Origin: JACZSB01 sp965372015
GTDB lineage: Bacteria; Fidelibacterota; Marinisomatia; SCGC-AAA003-L08; TS1B11
Length of the DNA stretch: 6,320 bases
Assembly (NCBI GenBank): GCA_965372015.1
Contig: CBDVAP010000147.1
Location: 1 to 6,320 of the forward strand
Direction: 5' to 3'
The translations under genes were made by a program, and so were the position numbers. Position 1 is the first letter of the stretch, and the number at the start of each line of letters is the position of its first letter. Below, piece by piece: positions 5,579 through 6,320 of the stretch. The notes beneath the pieces are model-generated. The model saw nothing but the letters and a program-made list of their open reading frames with translations, was not told where the DNA came from and ran no database searches.

Positions 5579-6320
5579 ATGGATCGAATTATCGAAAAGA
5601 AAACCTGGACGGCCAAGCGGATCGGCTGGATAGCCTCCGCCGCTGTTATTACAATCCTAGCGGGCTACAGCCTGGCCTTTAAGGACCACTCCAGCAAAGT
5701 AGTTATCTCGCAAGAGAGGCTGACCATTTCCACCGTCCGTTTCGGGGAGTTCCAAGAGTTCATTCCCATCAACGGGTCCATAGTACCCATCCGGACCTTG
5801 TACCTGGATGCTATTGAAGGGGGACGGGTGGAAAAACGCTTCCTGGAAGCGGGCAGCTATGTCAACCAGGGTGATCCGATCCTGCAACTATCCAACACTA
5901 ACCTGCTGCTCGATATCATGTACCGGGAGGCGGAACTGTTCCAGCAGAGCAACAATCTGCGGAATACCCAGTTGGCGATGGAACAGAACCGGCTGGCTCT
6001 CCAATCGGAGCTGCTGGAGCTGGACTACCAGTTCAAGAAGATTGCCCGGGTGAACGAGCGCAACCGCCAGCTGCTTGAAAAGAACCTGATCTCGGGTCGT
6101 GAATTTGATGAGAGCAACGACGAATATGATTACTTGGTAAACCGCCGCCGTCTTACCATGCAAAGTCATCTGCAGGATTCGATATTCAGGGCCACGCAGG
6201 TCGAGCATCTGGAGGCGTCCCTTATCAGGATGGAGGAAAATCTCTCCCAGGTCAAGCTGAACCAGGAAAACCTGTTCATCCGGGCACCGCTCTCGGGGCA
6301 CCACACTCCGCAGCATGCGG
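5579..6320 (+). CDS. HlyD/MacA-type periplasmic adaptor (membrane-fusion) protein, 3' end missing
   Basis: 247 complete codons are present and the frame is open at the right edge. A short basic N-terminus (MDRIIEKKTWTAKR) is followed by one membrane anchor (about residues 15-34). The first half of the barrel-sandwich (lipoyl-like) domain is at about 73-108, with GGRVEKRFLEAGSYVNQGDPIL. A long helical hairpin, rich in Gln, Leu and Glu with LLEKNLIS at its turn, covers about 111-231, and the return strand starts at IRAPLSG (234-240). Such adaptors link an inner-membrane transporter (MacB-type ABC or RND) to a TolC-like outer-membrane channel; in this subgroup an ABC partner usually follows, but it lies outside the window. 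The start has a good ribosome binding site, AAGGTG (5571-5576). After IRAPLSG the protein reads HHTPQHA, where relatives as I recall them tend to have Leu at two of these positions. The 358-nt gap suggests it is a separate transcription unit. Confidence 0.88.
   Translation, partial: MDRIIEKKTWTAKRIGWIASAAVITILAGYSLAFKDHSSKVVISQERLTISTVRFGEFQEFIPINGSIVPIRTLYLDAIEGGRVEKRFLEAGSYVNQGDPILQLSNTNLLLDIMYREAELFQQSNNLRNTQLAMEQNRLALQSELLELDYQFKKIARVNERNRQLLEKNLISGREFDESNDEYDYLVNRRRLTMQSHLQDSIFRATQVEHLEASLIRMEENLSQVKLNQENLFIRAPLSGHHTPQHA

Noticed and set aside
5388..5633. Plus-strand open frame of 81 codons starting with TTG
   Set aside because: It is Pro/Leu-rich from the C-rich tract, has no ribosome binding site or family resemblance, and overlaps the well-supported adaptor start in another frame.
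5657..6316. Two minus-strand open frames under the adaptor gene
   Set aside because: They are antisense to a clear HlyD/MacA-type coding sequence and show no recognisable protein features.
1..6320. CRISPR array, tRNA or rRNA gene
   Set aside because: No regularly spaced repeat series and no recognisable tRNA or rRNA sequence were seen on either strand.

Overview
The window (about half G+C) looks like a piece of a Gram-negative (diderm) bacterial genome. It encodes a periplasmic LolA-like protein with a signal peptide, an outer-membrane beta-barrel ending in Phe, and a HlyD/MacA-type periplasmic adaptor. The adaptor most resembles, from memory, versions found in the Bacteroidota/Marinimicrobia (FCB) sphere. 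That placement is an impression, not a search result.

Layout. Positions 1-224 are non-coding: a possible insertion-sequence end or leader of a leftward gene (about 1-124), then a candidate promoter and two dyads in front of a TetR-family regulator. Positions 225-5220 form one tight rightward operon: the TetR regulator (225-830), an MMPL-type RND exporter (833-3184), a LolA-like outer-membrane lipoprotein-sorting protein (3200-3973) and an outer-membrane beta-barrel protein (3973-5220). Gaps between the genes are 2 nt, 15 nt and a 1-nt TGATG overlap, so co-transcription and translational coupling are likely. Positions 5221-5578 are a 358-nt non-coding stretch with several small repeats and hairpins. 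A HlyD/MacA-type membrane-fusion protein begins at 5579 and runs off the right edge.

The four operon genes make sense as one envelope-spanning export system: an inner-membrane proton-driven pump, a periplasmic hydrophobic-cargo carrier, an outer-membrane barrel, and a dedicated repressor. The barrel carries a Q-x3-WG...NP.D signature that recalls DUF1302-type proteins, so the set resembles the known RND / LolA-like (DUF1329-type) / DUF1302 gene neighbourhoods. The cargo (lipid, lipoprotein or other hydrophobic compound) cannot be read from the sequence.

The most striking oddity is that the RND exporter is interrupted by a single in-frame TAG at 1439-1441, with no frameshift, exactly at the junction of the first periplasmic domain and TM2. 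The other TAG in the window, at the end of the barrel gene, behaves as a genuine stop. The second oddity is a pair of similar ~31-nt sequences in inverted orientation on either side of the operon (92-122 and about 5382-5413).
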